The notes below the pieces were generated by a model, which was not told the DNA's origin, did not search any database, and worked only from the letters and a program-made list of their open reading frames with translations. Positions 27,251 through 36,154 of a DNA stretch of 64,000 bases are shown one piece after another (within the stretch, counting starts at the first letter, position 1; every line of letters begins with the position of its first letter). The stretch lies in contig JAFEDJ010000070.1 in the NCBI GenBank assembly GCA_018241685.1, forward strand, positions 1 to 64,000. Reading direction: 5' to 3'. Made by a program: the position numbers and the translations under genes. This DNA comes from Pseudomonadota bacterium (GTDB lineage Bacteria; Pseudomonadota; Gammaproteobacteria; Burkholderiales; Rhodocyclaceae).

Positions 27251-28204
27251 ATGTTCCTCGTCTGCGGCGAAGCCCTCTTCGACGTCTTCATCAACGGCAA
27301 TGCTGCCGCCGGCTCCGATGTGCTCAAGCTGGAAGCCCACCCCGGCGGCTCGCCCTTCAATGTGGCCATCGGCCTCGCGCGCCTCGGCCAGCCGGTGTCC
27401 TTCCTGGCCGGCATCTCCCGCGACATGCTCGGCGAGCGCCTCGTCGCCAAGCTGCGTTCGGAAGGTGTCGATACCGCCACGGTGCAGCGTCTGGCGGCGC
27501 CCACCACCCTCGGTCTGGTCGGCCTCGACGACCAGGGCGTGCCGGCCTACGCCTTCTACGGCGATGGCGCGGCCGACCGGCGCCTCGACATCGCCGCCTT
27601 GCCCAGCCTTGATCCGGCGATCCGCGCGATCCACCTGGGCTCCTACGCGACGGTCGTCGAACCCACCGCCGGCGCACTGGAAACCCTAGTCCGGCGCGAA
27701 TGCGGCCAGCGCCTGATCGCCTACGACCCCAACGTGCGCCTCAATGTGGAGCCGTCCCTGGCCCGCTGGCACGCCCGTGTGGACACCCTGTCCACCCTCG
27801 CCCACCTGATCAAGATCAGCGACGAGGACGTGCGCCTGCTCTACGACGATCTGTCCCCCGAGGATTTCGCCCGCCGCATGCTGGCCCGCGGTGCCCGGCT
27901 GGTGGTGGTGACCCGCGGTGCCGACGGCGCCGTCGCATGGACCGCCCGCGCCAGCGCCCAGGTGCCCGGCGTGCCGGTGGACCTGCAGGACACCGTCGGC
28001 GCCGGTGACACCTTCCAGGCCGCAATGCTCACCTGGCTGGCCGACGGCGGTCGCCTGTCGCCCGATGCGCTGGAAACGCTCCGCAGCGACGAGCTCGCGG
28101 CGATGCTCGGCTACGCGGCGCGGGCCGCGGCGCTGACCTGCTCGCGCCGCGGAGCCGACCTGCCCCGCAAAGCGGAAGTCGGCCCGGCCTGCGTCACCGC
28201 CTGA
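27251..28204 (+). CDS. PfkB-family sugar kinase, probable fructokinase
   Basis: A 317-residue ribokinase-fold kinase. It has the N-terminal FLVCGEALFDVF and PGGSPFNVAIGLARLG blocks of fructokinases, the hinge YDPNVRLNVEP, and the C-terminal anion hole and base DTVGAGDTFQAAM. It should phosphorylate the imported sugar, giving fructose-6-phosphate, which Pgi (46708) can feed to Zwf. It closes the ROK-ABC operon, 71 bp after the binding-protein gene. Confidence 0.88.
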   Translation: MFLVCGEALFDVFINGNAAAGSDVLKLEAHPGGSPFNVAIGLARLGQPVSFLAGISRDMLGERLVAKLRSEGVDTATVQRLAAPTTLGLVGLDDQGVPAYAFYGDGAADRRLDIAALPSLDPAIRAIHLGSYATVVEPTAGALETLVRRECGQRLIAYDPNVRLNVEPSLARWHARVDTLSTLAHLIKISDEDVRLLYDDLSPEDFARRMLARGARLVVVTRGADGAVAWTARASAQVPGVPVDLQDTVGAGDTFQAAMLTWLADGGRLSPDALETLRSDELAAMLGYAARAAALTCSRRGADLPRKAEVGPACVTA

Positions 28205-28210
28205 AAGCAT

Positions 28211-28240
28211 GAAAGGCCGCCCGGACAGGGGCAGCCTTTC
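28211..28240. terminator. inverted repeat between convergent genes
   Basis: GAAAGGC...GCCTTTC with further G/C pairs inside (28211-28240) lies between the convergent fructokinase and cytochrome genes. The run of A/T on the outer stem allows bidirectional use, but there is no real T-tract. Terminator function is inferred from position. Confidence 0.45.
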
Positions 28241-28262
28241 ATGGTAAGGGAGGCTGTACGGC

Positions 28263-28832
28263 TCAGTCGGCCTTGGTCAGCGTACCGGTCGGCGGCTGGT
28301 AGTCCGGCACCTTGTTGCGGATGGCCGGCTGGGCCTTCAGGTACGCGAACACCGCGCGCAGGTCCTGGTCGGAAAGCTTGGCCAGCGCCGGCCACGGCAT
28401 CGGCGGCATGATCGGCCGCGCCCCGCTAACGTGCTTGCCGCTGCGCATGTTCTGGATGAACTGCTTTTCGGTCCAGACGCCGATGCCGGTCTCCTTGTCC
28501 GGCGTCAGATTGGCCGAATAGCTGGTGCCCCATGGGCCGACAAAGGCCGTCATGGTCGCTGCACCAGCCCAGTTCCAGGCGGCGGCCAGTTGCGGCGGCG
28601 GCGGCAGGAGCACCTCCTCGGGATGGCCAGACAAGCCGCGGGAAAGATCCTTCTCCGGGCCCTTGGGGCCCATCTTGAACGGCGTGTGGCAGTCCATGCA
28701 GCCGCCAATGCTGACGAGGGCGGCACCGCGTTTGACCTGGCCGCTGTCTCCCGCAAAGCTCGGGGAGGTCAGCATGCCGCAGGCAATGGCAAAAATGGCA
28801 AGGGTGACATTGTTCTTGGTATCGGGACACAT
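28263..28832 (-). CDS. periplasmic c-type cytochrome
   Basis: A 189-residue protein with a signal peptide (to about SFAGD, residue 29) and one heme-attachment site CMDCH (about residues 45-49). A late MPPMPWPAL segment could supply the axial Met, and LSDQDLRAVFAYLKAQPAI is the typical C-terminal helix. It resembles diheme-like cytochrome c-553 electron carriers but has a single CxxCH. Its partner is unknown. It lies 30 bp after the E1 beta gene on the same strand and may be cotranscribed with it. AGGAGTTTTCATC precedes the ATG. Confidence 0.88.
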   Translation of the reverse strand: MCPDTKNNVTLAIFAIACGMLTSPSFAGDSGQVKRGAALVSIGGCMDCHTPFKMGPKGPEKDLSRGLSGHPEEVLLPPPPQLAAAWNWAGAATMTAFVGPWGTSYSANLTPDKETGIGVWTEKQFIQNMRSGKHVSGARPIMPPMPWPALAKLSDQDLRAVFAYLKAQPAIRNKVPDYQPPTGTLTKAD

Positions 28833-28862
28833 GATGAAAACTCCTGTCTGAGGTGGAAAGGG

Positions 28863-29831
28863 TCAGGCACGCTGTCGGCCGCACAGGCGGACCGCAGCCG
28901 CGGCAATGGCGTCCGCCTGGGGCACGAAGGCCTGTTCGAGCGGGTAACTGGACGCCACCGGGGCGTCGGGGCCGCCGAGGCGCGCGATGGGGGCCTTCAA
29001 TGCGGCAAAGGCCTGCTCGGCAACCAGCGCGGCAATCTCCGCTCCGACGCCGCACAGCTTGTTGGCTTCATGCACCACGACGAGCCGGCCGGTCTTGCTG
29101 ACCGACACCAGGATCGCGTCCTCGTCCAGCGGCTTGAGGCTGCGCAGGTCGACGACCTCCGCCGAGATGCCCTGCCCCGCTAGCGTCTCGGCGGCCTGCA
29201 GGCAGTGAAGCACCGTCTTGCCGTAGGACACCAGGCTCACGTCCGCCCCCTCGCGGGCCACCGCGGCCTTGCCGAGCGGAACGACCACGTCACCCGCCGG
29301 CACCTCGCCGGGCACGTAGAGCAGGCCGATATCCATGAAGAACATCACCGGGTTGTCGTCGCGGATGGCCGCCTTCAAGAGGCCCTTGGCGTCGGCTGGA
29401 TTGCTCGGCATCACCACCTTGAGGCCGGGGCTGTGCACGAACCACGCCTCCACGTTGTGGTTGTGCTGGGCGCCCACGCCCCAGCCGGCGCCGGTCTGCG
29501 CCAAGGCGACGAGGGGGAAGGAGAACTGCCCGCCGGACATGAAGCGCAGCTTGCCGGCGCTGTTCACGATCTCGTCCATCGCGTAGCACATGAAGGGCGC
29601 GAACAGCAGGTCGATGACCGGGCGCAGGCCCGTGCCGGCGGCACCCACGGCCGTGCCGGCGATGATGCCCTCGGCCAGCGGCGTGTTGCGCACCCGCAGG
29701 GCACCGAACTCCTGCACCAGATCGTGGCGCTTGGTGGCGATGCCTTCGCCGAAGGCAATGACGGTCTGGTCGCGGCGCATTTCCTCGGTGAGGGCTACGC
29801 CGACGGCGTCAAGCAAAGTCAGGGTGGTCAT
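28863..29831 (-). CDS. thiamine-diphosphate 2-oxoacid/acetoin dehydrogenase, E1 beta subunit
   Basis: A 322-residue transketolase-like subunit, pairing with the alpha subunit encoded 9 bp upstream. It has FGEGIATK (conserved E1 beta Glu), RVRNTPLAEGIIAGTAVGAAGTGLRPVIDLLF, and QTGAGWGVGAQHNHNVEAWFVHSPGLKVVMPSNPADAKGLL in shorter parts. The C-terminal domain has DLRSLKPLDEDAI and VVHEANKLCGVGAEIAALV. The block pattern is closer to acetoin/branched-chain type E1 than to AceE. No E2 or E3 gene is nearby. The second Met (29831) is chosen for GAGGAATGTCC at proper spacing. Confidence 0.9.
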   Translation of the reverse strand: MTTLTLLDAVGVALTEEMRRDQTVIAFGEGIATKRHDLVQEFGALRVRNTPLAEGIIAGTAVGAAGTGLRPVIDLLFAPFMCYAMDEIVNSAGKLRFMSGGQFSFPLVALAQTGAGWGVGAQHNHNVEAWFVHSPGLKVVMPSNPADAKGLLKAAIRDDNPVMFFMDIGLLYVPGEVPAGDVVVPLGKAAVAREGADVSLVSYGKTVLHCLQAAETLAGQGISAEVVDLRSLKPLDEDAILVSVSKTGRLVVVHEANKLCGVGAEIAALVAEQAFAALKAPIARLGGPDAPVASSYPLEQAFVPQADAIAAAAVRLCGRQRA

Positions 29832-29840
29832 GGACATTCC

Positions 29841-30797
29841 TCAGGCGTAGACGAAGCGGGTCAGCGCGTCGGTGGAAGGGAAAGGCGACGCATCGGCGAA
29901 AGCCTGGGCGGCGGCGATGCGGGTGGCCACCTTGTCGATGAGCCCGTCGGCCTGGGCGGCGCTGAGCTGGCCGTCGGCGATCAACCGTTCGCGGCACAAC
30001 TTGATCGGGTCGCGGGCCACCCATGCCTCCCGCTCGGCCGGATCCACGTAGGCCTGGTCGTCCGGCTCGAAGTGGCCGCGGGTGCGGTAGGTATAGGTTT
30101 CCAGCAGGTAGGGCCGGCCGCTCTCGCGCACCTGGGCCGCCGCCTCCTGGGCCGCCGCCAGCACCGCCGCCACGTCGTTGCCATCGACGGTGCGGGACGG
30201 AATGCCGTAGGACGCGCCCCACTCCGACACGTGGTCCCTGCACATTGCCTCGCGGCGGTGCACGAAGGCTTGCCAGTGGTTGTTCTCGCAGATGTAGAGC
30301 ACCGGCAGGTTCCACAGGGCCGCCAGATTGATGGATTCGTGGAAGCTGCCCTCGCAGGCGGCGCCGTCGCCGAAGAAGCAGGTCACGATGCCGGGCCGGC
30401 CGAGCATCTTCTGGGACAGGGCCACGCCCGGCGCCAGGGACAGCTCCGCGCCGACGATGGTGGAGGTGAGCACCACGCCCAGCTCCTTCACCGAGATGTG
30501 CAGCGAGCCGCTGTGGCCACCGCAATAGCCGCCGCTGCGCCCCATCACCTCGGCCAGCATGCGGCCGGGGTCGGCGCCACGGGCCAGCAGATGGCCCGAG
30601 CTGCGGTGGTTGGTGAGAATCAGGTCTTCCGGCGCCAGTGCGTTGACGACACCGACCGCGGCGGCCTCCTGGCCGACCGAGGTGCAGGTGCCCGGCACCT
30701 TGCCGGCCTGGCTGCCGGCGATGATTGCTTCTTCATAGGCGCGCACCAGCATCATCTGCTCGAGAAGCCGGCGCGCATCGGGGGTTTGGGTTGCCAT
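29841..30797 (-). CDS. thiamine-diphosphate 2-oxoacid/acetoin dehydrogenase, E1 alpha subunit
   Basis: A 318-residue subunit carrying the ThDP-binding motif GDGAACEGSFHESINLAALWNLPVLYICENN (quoted in parts: GDGAACEGSFHE, then NN at its end). It also has the E1 alpha entry block GQEAAAVGVVNAL and the HGRSSGHLLA-like NHRSSGHLLARG segment. It decarboxylates a 2-oxo acid or cleaves acetoin together with the beta subunit. GGGAGACGTC precedes the ATG. It is first in the transcript E1 alpha - E1 beta - cytochrome c. Confidence 0.9.
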   Translation of the reverse strand: MATQTPDARRLLEQMMLVRAYEEAIIAGSQAGKVPGTCTSVGQEAAAVGVVNALAPEDLILTNHRSSGHLLARGADPGRMLAEVMGRSGGYCGGHSGSLHISVKELGVVLTSTIVGAELSLAPGVALSQKMLGRPGIVTCFFGDGAACEGSFHESINLAALWNLPVLYICENNHWQAFVHRREAMCRDHVSEWGASYGIPSRTVDGNDVAAVLAAAQEAAAQVRESGRPYLLETYTYRTRGHFEPDDQAYVDPAEREAWVARDPIKLCRERLIADGQLSAAQADGLIDKVATRIAAAQAFADASPFPSTDALTRFVYA

Positions 30798-31136
30798 GAC
30801 GTCTCCCGTCGTTGATCGATGGAGTCAGTCTAGGTCGCCAGAAACCCCCTGCAAATCGGGTAAAAGCCGCTTACGGATCTTTTAAGAAACGCTGAGTGAA
30901 TATTTAAGGAAACCCGTTCAAGGCGAGTCTGAGTCTGTTGCGGGCAGTGACCGCGTACCGCTCAATGCTCTTCCCGATGCCCGCGAGGCGGCGCCGTACC
31001 AAGCAAGCAGCTCCGGGGGCGAAAAAATCGTTTATGTAAAAATTATTAAATACGACAAATTTCACATAAATGATTTTTCTTTGCGAATAATATCTTTATA
31101 TTGAACGCCCATCCCGGTCGTCCATCTGGAGTGATC
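30798..31136. promoter_or_regulatory. divergent intergenic region, E1 alpha / chemoreceptor
   Basis: A 339-bp gap with no credible ORF. It turns very AT-rich at 31024-31100, just before the chemoreceptor. There an imperfect dyad has arms TTTATGT (31032-31038) and ACATAAA (31064-31070), about 25 bp apart. Its protein partner is unknown, and I see no clear sigma-28 promoter for the chemoreceptor. Confidence 0.45.
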
Positions 31137-32753
31137 ATGAAGCTGACGCAACGCCTCATCCTGACCTTGGGCACAGCCCTGTTCGCGCTGGTTCTCGTTG
31201 GCATCCTGGGAATCTGGCAATTACAACAGGCCAACGCTCGCTTCAACTACGTGCAAGTCAATACCTTTCCTAGCCTGCAAGTACTCCTCGAAGCACGCAA
31301 CAGCCTCACAGCCAGCCGCTTTGGCACCTACCAGCTGGCTCTCGCAACCGATGCCGCGCATCGCAACGAAATTGCCAAAGAGGTCCAGGACGCCGACCAG
31401 CAGCTCGACGCCCAGTTGCAGAAATACGGTCGCGAGCTGATATCGGACGAAACCGACAAGCAATTGCTGGACAAGGCCATTCAAGCCATCGCTGATTACC
31501 GGACGACCCGGGAGGAGTATTACCGCAAGCTCGACGCCAACGATGCGGGCGCGGTACGGGATTTTCTGCGTGGCACCTTGCGTCAGAAGGCCCGCGCCGC
31601 CGGAGATGCGCTCCAGAAAGACGTCGAACACAACTACGAACTCGCCAACAAGCTGAACAAAGAAAACGCCGCAGATGCAGCGACCGCGCGCTGGTTGACC
31701 TCCGGAGCCCTGATTGTTGCCTGCCTGATCGTCGGCGTCCTGGCCTATCTGTTGATCGGCTCGCTCCGCACGAGTCTCAACGGCATGCGCGACACCATCG
31801 TGCACGTCAACGACAGCCAGGATTTCACGATCCGTGCGCCTGTCCTGCGCAAGGATGAGATCGGGGAAACCGCAACGGCCTTCAATCAGATGTTGTCCAA
31901 ACTTCAGGACAATTTCCGCAGCCTCGCGGAAGGTGCAAGGTCGGTCGCCGATGCAAGCCGTGAAATGGCCGTCGCATCCGATCAGGTCGCAAATGCGGCG
32001 GGCACCCAGAGCGAAGCCTCCTCCGCCATCGCCGCAACCGTCGAGGAAATGACGGTCAGCGTTAATCACGTAGGCGACCGCGCCAACGAGGCCCACTCCC
32101 TGGCCGATCAATCCGGCAGCATGGCCAAGACCGGCTCAACGACCATCGATCGAACCATCGGTGATATCCGCAGCATTTCCGCCTCGGTCAGTGCCGCGGC
32201 CACGTCCCTTCGCGAACTGGGCTCACAGGGAGAACGGGTTGGCTCGGTCGTGCAGGTCATCAAGGACGTCGCCGACCAGACCAACCTGCTGGCCTTGAAT
32301 GCAGCAATCGAAGCAGCCCGGGCAGGCGAACAGGGGCGCGGCTTCGCGGTGGTGGCCGACGAAGTGCGCAAACTGGCCGAACGTACGTCCAGTTCGACTC
32401 AGGAGATTTCCTCCACCATCGAGGCCATGCGCCGATACTCTGAACAGGCCGCACGAGAAATGGAAGCCGCGGAAACGCTCGTCGTGCAGAGCGTTTCCCG
32501 CGCCGACGACGCGGACAAGGCGATCAAGGAAATCGGTACGGCGGCCAACGGCACCGCCCACGTCGTATCCGAGATTTCGGATGCAATCCGCGAGCAAGGT
32601 GCGGCCAGCAACAACATCGCCGTGCAGATCGAGCGCATCGCACAGATGGCCGAAGAGGCCGCCGCCGCAGCGGAGCAATCGTCCGTCACTGCCCGCAGCC
32701 TGGACGAACAGGCCCAGCGTCAGATCGCCACACTGCAGTTGTACAAGGTCTGA
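31137..32753 (+). CDS. methyl-accepting chemotaxis protein
   Basis: A 538-residue chemoreceptor. A membrane segment (about 8-28) is followed by a periplasmic four-helix-bundle-like sensor (about 30-190). A second membrane segment (about 193-213) leads to a HAMP domain (IGSLRTSLNGMRDTI...LRKDEIGETATAFNQML) and a long coiled-coil signalling domain with the hairpin tip DQTNLLALNAAIEAARAGEQGRGFAVVADEVRKLAERT (conserved in all MCPs). The ligand is unknown; the sensor has no Cys or obvious cofactor motif. It has no CheB/CheR pentapeptide at the end. TGGAGTGATC precedes the ATG at 31137. Confidence 0.95.
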   Translation: MKLTQRLILTLGTALFALVLVGILGIWQLQQANARFNYVQVNTFPSLQVLLEARNSLTASRFGTYQLALATDAAHRNEIAKEVQDADQQLDAQLQKYGRELISDETDKQLLDKAIQAIADYRTTREEYYRKLDANDAGAVRDFLRGTLRQKARAAGDALQKDVEHNYELANKLNKENAADAATARWLTSGALIVACLIVGVLAYLLIGSLRTSLNGMRDTIVHVNDSQDFTIRAPVLRKDEIGETATAFNQMLSKLQDNFRSLAEGARSVADASREMAVASDQVANAAGTQSEASSAIAATVEEMTVSVNHVGDRANEAHSLADQSGSMAKTGSTTIDRTIGDIRSISASVSAAATSLRELGSQGERVGSVVQVIKDVADQTNLLALNAAIEAARAGEQGRGFAVVADEVRKLAERTSSSTQEISSTIEAMRRYSEQAAREMEAAETLVVQSVSRADDADKAIKEIGTAANGTAHVVSEISDAIREQGAASNNIAVQIERIAQMAEEAAAAAEQSSVTARSLDEQAQRQIATLQLYKV

Positions 32754-32800
32754 AATCCCGGCAGCCCGGACGCCTTGGCCCAAACAATACGAATCTCATA

Positions 32801-32830
32801 TCGACAGAGTTTTTCAACAAGGCATAGAAT
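32801..32830 (+). promoter_or_regulatory. candidate sigma-70 promoter of the B12-riboswitch transcript
   Basis: TCGACA (32801-32806), an 18-bp spacer and TAGAAT (32825-32830) give a plausible -35/-10 pair. It lies about 50 bp before the riboswitch, a fitting place for its transcription start. Judged by eye only. Confidence 0.4.
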
Positions 32831-32878
32831 GCGCGGCGTTCGTTGAATTCACTTCGAAATTCAGCGACCCCATGCAGC

Positions 32879-33115
32879 AGGTGCCCGAAATGCCATGGCA
32901 TTCCGGGTTAAACGGGAACAAGGTGCGTAGTTTTTCTGCAAAGCCTTGGCTGCCCCCGCAACGGTAAGCAAGTTCAGGTGTATCCCGGTCGTCCTCGCCG
33001 ACGGCCAGCCACTGATCTCCTACGTGACGTCGAACGCGGCGTGCGCGAAGAGTTTGGGAAGGCGATGCACTCGACATCGGTCCGATGTCACTTGCGAGCC
33101 CGGAGACCGGCCTGT
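32879..33115 (+). ncRNA. cobalamin (B12) riboswitch
   Basis: All main conserved blocks are present in order. AGGTGCCCG opens at 32879. AACGGGAACAAGGTG is at 32911-32925, and CTGCCCCCGCAACGGTAAGC at 32950-32969. GCCACTG is at 33008-33014 and GGGAAGGCG at 33056-33064. The B12-box end AGCCCGGAGACCGGCC is at 33097-33112. It should bind adenosyl- or related cobalamins and switch off the downstream exbD/TonB-receptor transcript. A CCCTGG/CCAGGG hairpin at 33126-33143 may belong to the expression platform. Confidence 0.95.
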
Positions 33116-33344
33116 TGCTCGATGTCCCTGGATCAGACCAGGGGCGCTTGCAACAGACCGTCTGCGGGGTGCAGAGGGCGGCAAAAGCACACTGCCTCTG
33201 GCACTGCCTGTCGTCTTCGCTGTGCGGACGGTCCATCAGGACGTTCGACACCATGCCAGACGCGCAACGCAAGTTCCGCCCTCCCCCGCTTCGCCCCCTC
33301 TCCTGTAGCGCCGCCAACCCGCATTGCCGATACCGGGCTGCGAC

Positions 33345-33575
33345 ATGAGCCACGCCCGTACCGGCTTTCCCGTCTCCCGACGCGGCAGCCTGTTGGGCAT
33401 CGTGCTCGGCGCGCATGCGTTCTTCACGCTCGGCAAGCGCATTGCATCGCCCGGGACCCAGGCCAACTCGACACTCTCCCGCGTCAAGCCCAACACCGCA
33501 AAGGCTGCGCAATCATGGCGATGGGAAGCTTCAACACGCAGGGCAGCCAGATGCCAACGGCGGAAATCAACATGA
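33345..33575 (+). pseudogene. short ORF resembling a truncated TonB N-terminus
   Basis: A 76-codon frame: basic start (TGFPVSRRG), one hydrophobic stretch LLGIVLGAHAFFTL like the TonB membrane anchor, then an unstructured stretch that runs into exbD in another frame. No Pro-rich spacer or TonB C-terminal domain follows, and exbB, usually next to exbD, is absent. I read it as what is left of tonB(-exbB) after a deletion. The match is short, so it could be a small unrelated membrane peptide or non-coding leader. Confidence 0.35.
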
Positions 33576-33931
33576 CACCGCTGGTCGATGTCATGTTGGA
33601 CCTGCTGATAATCTCCATCATCACCACGCCGCTGATGACGCACGCGGTCAAGGTCGATCTGCCACGGGCGGCCAGCACCCCCACACCGCAGAAACCCATG
33701 ACCTTGCAGGTCTCGATCACGGCCGAGAACCAGGTCTTTGTCGGCGCCAAGGTCGTTGACCGTGGCCAGCTCGAACAGAGTTTCCACGAAGCCGTTGCCC
33801 AGCACGCCAATGTGGAGATGCACCTCTCGGCAGACCGGGCCACCCGCTACGAAGTGGTTGCCGAAACCATGAGCGCAGCCCGGCGCGCCGGCCTGACCAA
33901 GATCGGCTTCGTCACTCAACCCAATCAATAA
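33515..33931 (+). CDS. exbD: ExbD/TolR-family proton-channel subunit (solitary)
   Basis: A 138-residue ExbD. The short cytoplasmic N-terminus has AEINMTPLVDVM with the conserved membrane Asp, then one membrane helix and a periplasmic domain ending ARRAGLTKIGFVT. With ExbB it would pass proton-motive force to TonB. The helix is unusual: the expected VDVMLVLLIIF pattern reads VDVMLDLLIIS, followed by a T where A is usual, putting extra polar residues inside the membrane. No exbB is adjacent, and the presumed tonB is a stub. The gene lies between the B12 riboswitch and the TonB-dependent receptor (17 bp apart). Function may be lost or supplied by partners elsewhere. Confidence 0.85.
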   Translation: MAMGSFNTQGSQMPTAEINMTPLVDVMLDLLIISIITTPLMTHAVKVDLPRAASTPTPQKPMTLQVSITAENQVFVGAKVVDRGQLEQSFHEAVAQHANVEMHLSADRATRYEVVAETMSAARRAGLTKIGFVTQPNQ

Positions 33932-33948
33932 TCCGAAGAACAAGACTC

Positions 33949-36048
33949 ATGATGAACTTGCGCATGCGGCCCATTATGCTGGCCGTCCTCTCCACGTGCT
34001 CCGTCCCTGCTTTCTCAGCGGGTATTCCTACGCTGCAGGAGGTCACCGTTAACAGCAGTAGCAGGGATTTGATCGGAGTCGCCGATTCCGCGAGCGAAGG
34101 AACCGTCACGGCGAAGCAGCTGGCCAACCGGCCGCTGCTTCGCCCTGCCGAAGTGATGGAAGTCGTGCCCGGGATGATCGTCACCCAGCACTCCGGCGAC
34201 GGGAAGGCCAACCAGTATTTCCTGCGCGGCTTCAACCTCGACCACGGCAGTGACTTTTCCACCCACGTCATGGGCATGCCCATCAACATGGTCAGCCATG
34301 CCCACGGCCAGGGCTACATGGATCTGAATTTCCTGATCCCCGAGCTGGTCGGCACCGTGAAGTACAAGAAGGGCGTGTACGGTGCGGAGGACGGTGATTT
34401 CGCGACCAGCGGCAGCGCCCGCATCGACTATCAACGGAAACTGGCCGCTCCCTTCATCGATTTGACCGTCGGCGAACACAACTACCGCCGCTTGCTGACT
34501 GCCGGCAGCACTGAAATCAACGGTTTCAACCTGCTGGCTGGCATCGAGTTGGCCGGCAACGATGGCCCCTGGGTTCAACCGGAAAACCTGGAGAAGCAGA
34601 ACGCCGTCTTCCGGCTGTCGTCAGGAACCGCCGCCAACGGCTTTGCCCTGACGGCCATGCTCTACAAGGCCGACTGGACCGCCTCCGAGCATGTACCCGC
34701 GAGGGCCATCAGCAGCGGCGAAATCGGCCGCTACGGCACCCTGGTTCCCAACGACGGCGGGCACACACATCGCTACAGCCTGTCCGGCGAGTGGGCGCTG
34801 ACCGGCGAGAACAGTGTCACCCGTGCCAACGCCTATGTGATCGATTACGGGCTGAATCTGTTTTCCGCACCCTCCGGCTACATCGGCGGCCTCGCCGGCG
34901 ACCAGCACGAGCAGGCGGACGCGCGCGTGGTATGGGGTGGCGATGTCCACCGCACCTGGCTCCTCGGCCCCGAACTGCGGGATACCGAGCTCACCGCGGG
35001 TGTACAACTGCGTCAGGATCGCATCAGCAAAGTCGGTCTCTACAACACGGTCAACCGCCAGCGGATCAATACCGTTCGCGAGGACAGGATCACAGAAACC
35101 GCGTCAGGACTCTTCATTGACGCCAGGACGCAATGGCTGCCCTGGTTCCGCACCAACGTCGGTGCGCGCTATGACGCCATCCGGGCCGAATCGACAGCAC
35201 TGGGCGGCGCCAACAACATGACGAACGGCGGCAACGCCTCCGCCAGTCAGGCCAGCCCGAAACTCGGCGCCGTCTTCGGCCCCTTCGATCTGGTGGGCCC
35301 TACCGAGTTCTACGCCAACTGGGGCCACGGGTTCCACAGCAACGATGCGCGCGGAGCCAGCGCGAGGGTGAATCCGCAAGACGGCAGCGCTGTCGACGCG
35401 ATCCCCCTGATCGTCAAGGCCAAAGGCAGCGAACTCGGGGTGCGCATGGTTCCGCTGCCCGGCTGGAACAGCAGCCTGTCGGTGTGGCAGATGGACCTGG
35501 CCTCCGAGCTCGTCTTCATCGGCGACGAAGGGGTCACCGAGCCCAAGGGCGCATCGAAGCGCAGCGGTATCGAATGGTCCAACTACTTCACCCCGTTCGC
35601 CGGCGTCATCGTCGATGCCGACCTGGCGCTTTCCAAAGCCCGGTTCCGGAATGAAATCAATGGCGGACGGCGTGTCCCGAACGCAATCCCCCTGGCCGCC
35701 TCGCTCGGCATCACCTACGACGACGGCGGCCCCTGGTTCGGCGGGGTCCGCATGCGCTACCTGGACTCCTACGATCTGGAAGAAACCGGATCCGAGAAAT
35801 CCGAGGCCTTCTGGATGACCAACCTCAAGCTCGGCTATCGCTTCAACAAGCAATGGCAGGCGACGTTCGATGTGCTGAACCTCTTTAACAAGAAGGCCAA
35901 CGACATCGAATACTGGGGGGGCGCATGCACGCGCAGTGAAGCGCTCGCCGGCACCGGCGGCTGCGGTACCGGGTCGGCCATCGACGGACGCCTGGTGCAC
36001 CCGCTAGAGCCGCGTACGGTTCGACTTGGCGTGCGCATCAGCTTCTGA
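33949..36048 (+). CDS. TonB-dependent outer-membrane receptor, probable cobalamin/cobalt-complex uptake
   Basis: A 699-residue receptor. The signal peptide ends at about residue 24 (FSAG) and a TonB-box-like LQEVTVNSS follows. The plug domain runs to about residue 165 (RPAEVMEVVPGMIVTQHSGDG, YFLRGFNLDHG, SHAHGQGYMDLN). The barrel ends in RLGVRISF, with a terminal Phe for assembly. Its place behind the cobalamin riboswitch implies a corrinoid or precursor as substrate; the sequence is not the classic E. coli BtuB type, and another metal chelate is possible. A Cys pair (GGACTRS.., GGCGTG) near the C-terminus could form a disulfide. Confidence 0.85.
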   Translation: MMNLRMRPIMLAVLSTCSVPAFSAGIPTLQEVTVNSSSRDLIGVADSASEGTVTAKQLANRPLLRPAEVMEVVPGMIVTQHSGDGKANQYFLRGFNLDHGSDFSTHVMGMPINMVSHAHGQGYMDLNFLIPELVGTVKYKKGVYGAEDGDFATSGSARIDYQRKLAAPFIDLTVGEHNYRRLLTAGSTEINGFNLLAGIELAGNDGPWVQPENLEKQNAVFRLSSGTAANGFALTAMLYKADWTASEHVPARAISSGEIGRYGTLVPNDGGHTHRYSLSGEWALTGENSVTRANAYVIDYGLNLFSAPSGYIGGLAGDQHEQADARVVWGGDVHRTWLLGPELRDTELTAGVQLRQDRISKVGLYNTVNRQRINTVREDRITETASGLFIDARTQWLPWFRTNVGARYDAIRAESTALGGANNMTNGGNASASQASPKLGAVFGPFDLVGPTEFYANWGHGFHSNDARGASARVNPQDGSAVDAIPLIVKAKGSELGVRMVPLPGWNSSLSVWQMDLASELVFIGDEGVTEPKGASKRSGIEWSNYFTPFAGVIVDADLALSKARFRNEINGGRRVPNAIPLAASLGITYDDGGPWFGGVRMRYLDSYDLEETGSEKSEAFWMTNLKLGYRFNKQWQATFDVLNLFNKKANDIEYWGGACTRSEALAGTGGCGTGSAIDGRLVHPLEPRTVRLGVRISF

Positions 36049-36154
36049 TTGGTGACATCAGAAGGGCCAAGGCAAATCGCTGGCCCCTTCCGCTCTGAAA
36101 TGGAAGCCTGATCGCGCACGAAGGGCTAGTTGAGATTAGTTTTGTTCACGCTCA

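Noticed and set aside
33116..33344. A further small gene between the B12 riboswitch and the TonB-like stub
   Set aside because: Several short frames exist but none has a ribosome site, family pattern or consistent codon use; it reads as leader and expression platform.
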